A stretch of DNA of 64,000 nt from Molanna angustata (taxonomy: Eukaryota > Arthropoda > Insecta > Trichoptera > Molannidae), in the NCBI GenBank assembly GCA_963576475.1, contig OY754978.1, positions 19,723,678-19,787,677 on the forward strand. The letters run 5' to 3'. How positions within the stretch are numbered: position 1 is the stretch's first letter; every line of letters starts with the position of its first letter. Position numbers and translations under genes: made by a program. The notes beneath the pieces were generated by a model. That model was not told the origin of the DNA. It searched no databases and was given only the letters and a program-made list of their open reading frames with translations. Below are positions 63,955 to 64,000 of this stretch, in pieces.

Positions 63955-64000
63955 ATTTCCCTTTACCAGAGTGCAAGCACTTTACCAGAGTACATTGATA
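63955..64000 (-). repeat. Repeat cut by the window edge
   Basis: TTTCCCTTTACCAGAGTGCA then AGCACTTTACC is the complement of 44689-44712. Only the beginning is inside the window. Confidence 0.45.

Overview
This 64 kb window is AT-rich, intron-less, non-coding eukaryotic DNA. It is almost certainly from an arthropod genome, most likely an insect. Lepidoptera is my best guess: the RTE tails, the 3' hairpin of the non-LTR elements and the frequent GTAGGTACCTAC-type strings are what I associate with moths, but this is recognition from memory and not proof. I found no convincing host protein-coding gene, rRNA, functional tRNA or CRISPR array. Nearly every recognisable piece is transposable-element debris, so the window reads as a gene desert or the interior of a very long intron.

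Layout. 0-10 kb: an RTE tail, a hAT MITE with an exact 8-bp target duplication (2.6-3.2 kb), a SINE split by a mariner element (3.3-4.4 kb), a second SINE next to two head-to-head LINE fragments (5.0-5.9 kb), a Helitron remnant fused to an RTE tail (7.6-8.7 kb) and more RTE and CR1/Jockey-type debris. 10-20 kb: a GC-rich inverted-repeat element, polypyrimidine tandem repeats, RTE copies and a 260-bp palindrome carrying hammerhead-ribozyme-like cores. 20-22 kb: the longest single retroelement, a reverse-transcriptase-coding non-LTR element on the minus strand. 22-32 kb: small hAT elements, SINEs and a 1-kb minisatellite. 32-42 kb: a long (GT)n/(TAAA)n tract, LINE fragments, a 373-bp foldback element, a fresh 107-bp x4 tandem array and a reverse-transcriptase segment amplified four times in frame. 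42-52 kb: a GC-rich block, RTE insertions, MITE pairs and an RTE element interrupted by a Harbinger-like MITE. 52-64 kb: MITEs, LINE ends, a hAT element that captured later insertions, and a second palindrome with a hammerhead-like loop.

How the parts relate. The unifying theme is layering: retroelements, SINEs and DNA transposons have inserted into one another, and several target-site duplications let the order be read (mariner into SINE-B; Harbinger-like into RTE; RTE into an unclassified repeat; a palindrome and a SINE inside hAT elements). The RTE group dominates, with at least four families. The most frequent one (here RTE-B) has about a dozen copies of its C-terminal and 3' end. All coding remnants are broken by stops, frameshifts or deletions, so nothing here looks autonomously mobile. 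The most interesting observations are the two hammerhead-like palindromes, the in-frame amplification of a reverse-transcriptase segment, and the very uniform tandem arrays at 28 and 38.6 kb.
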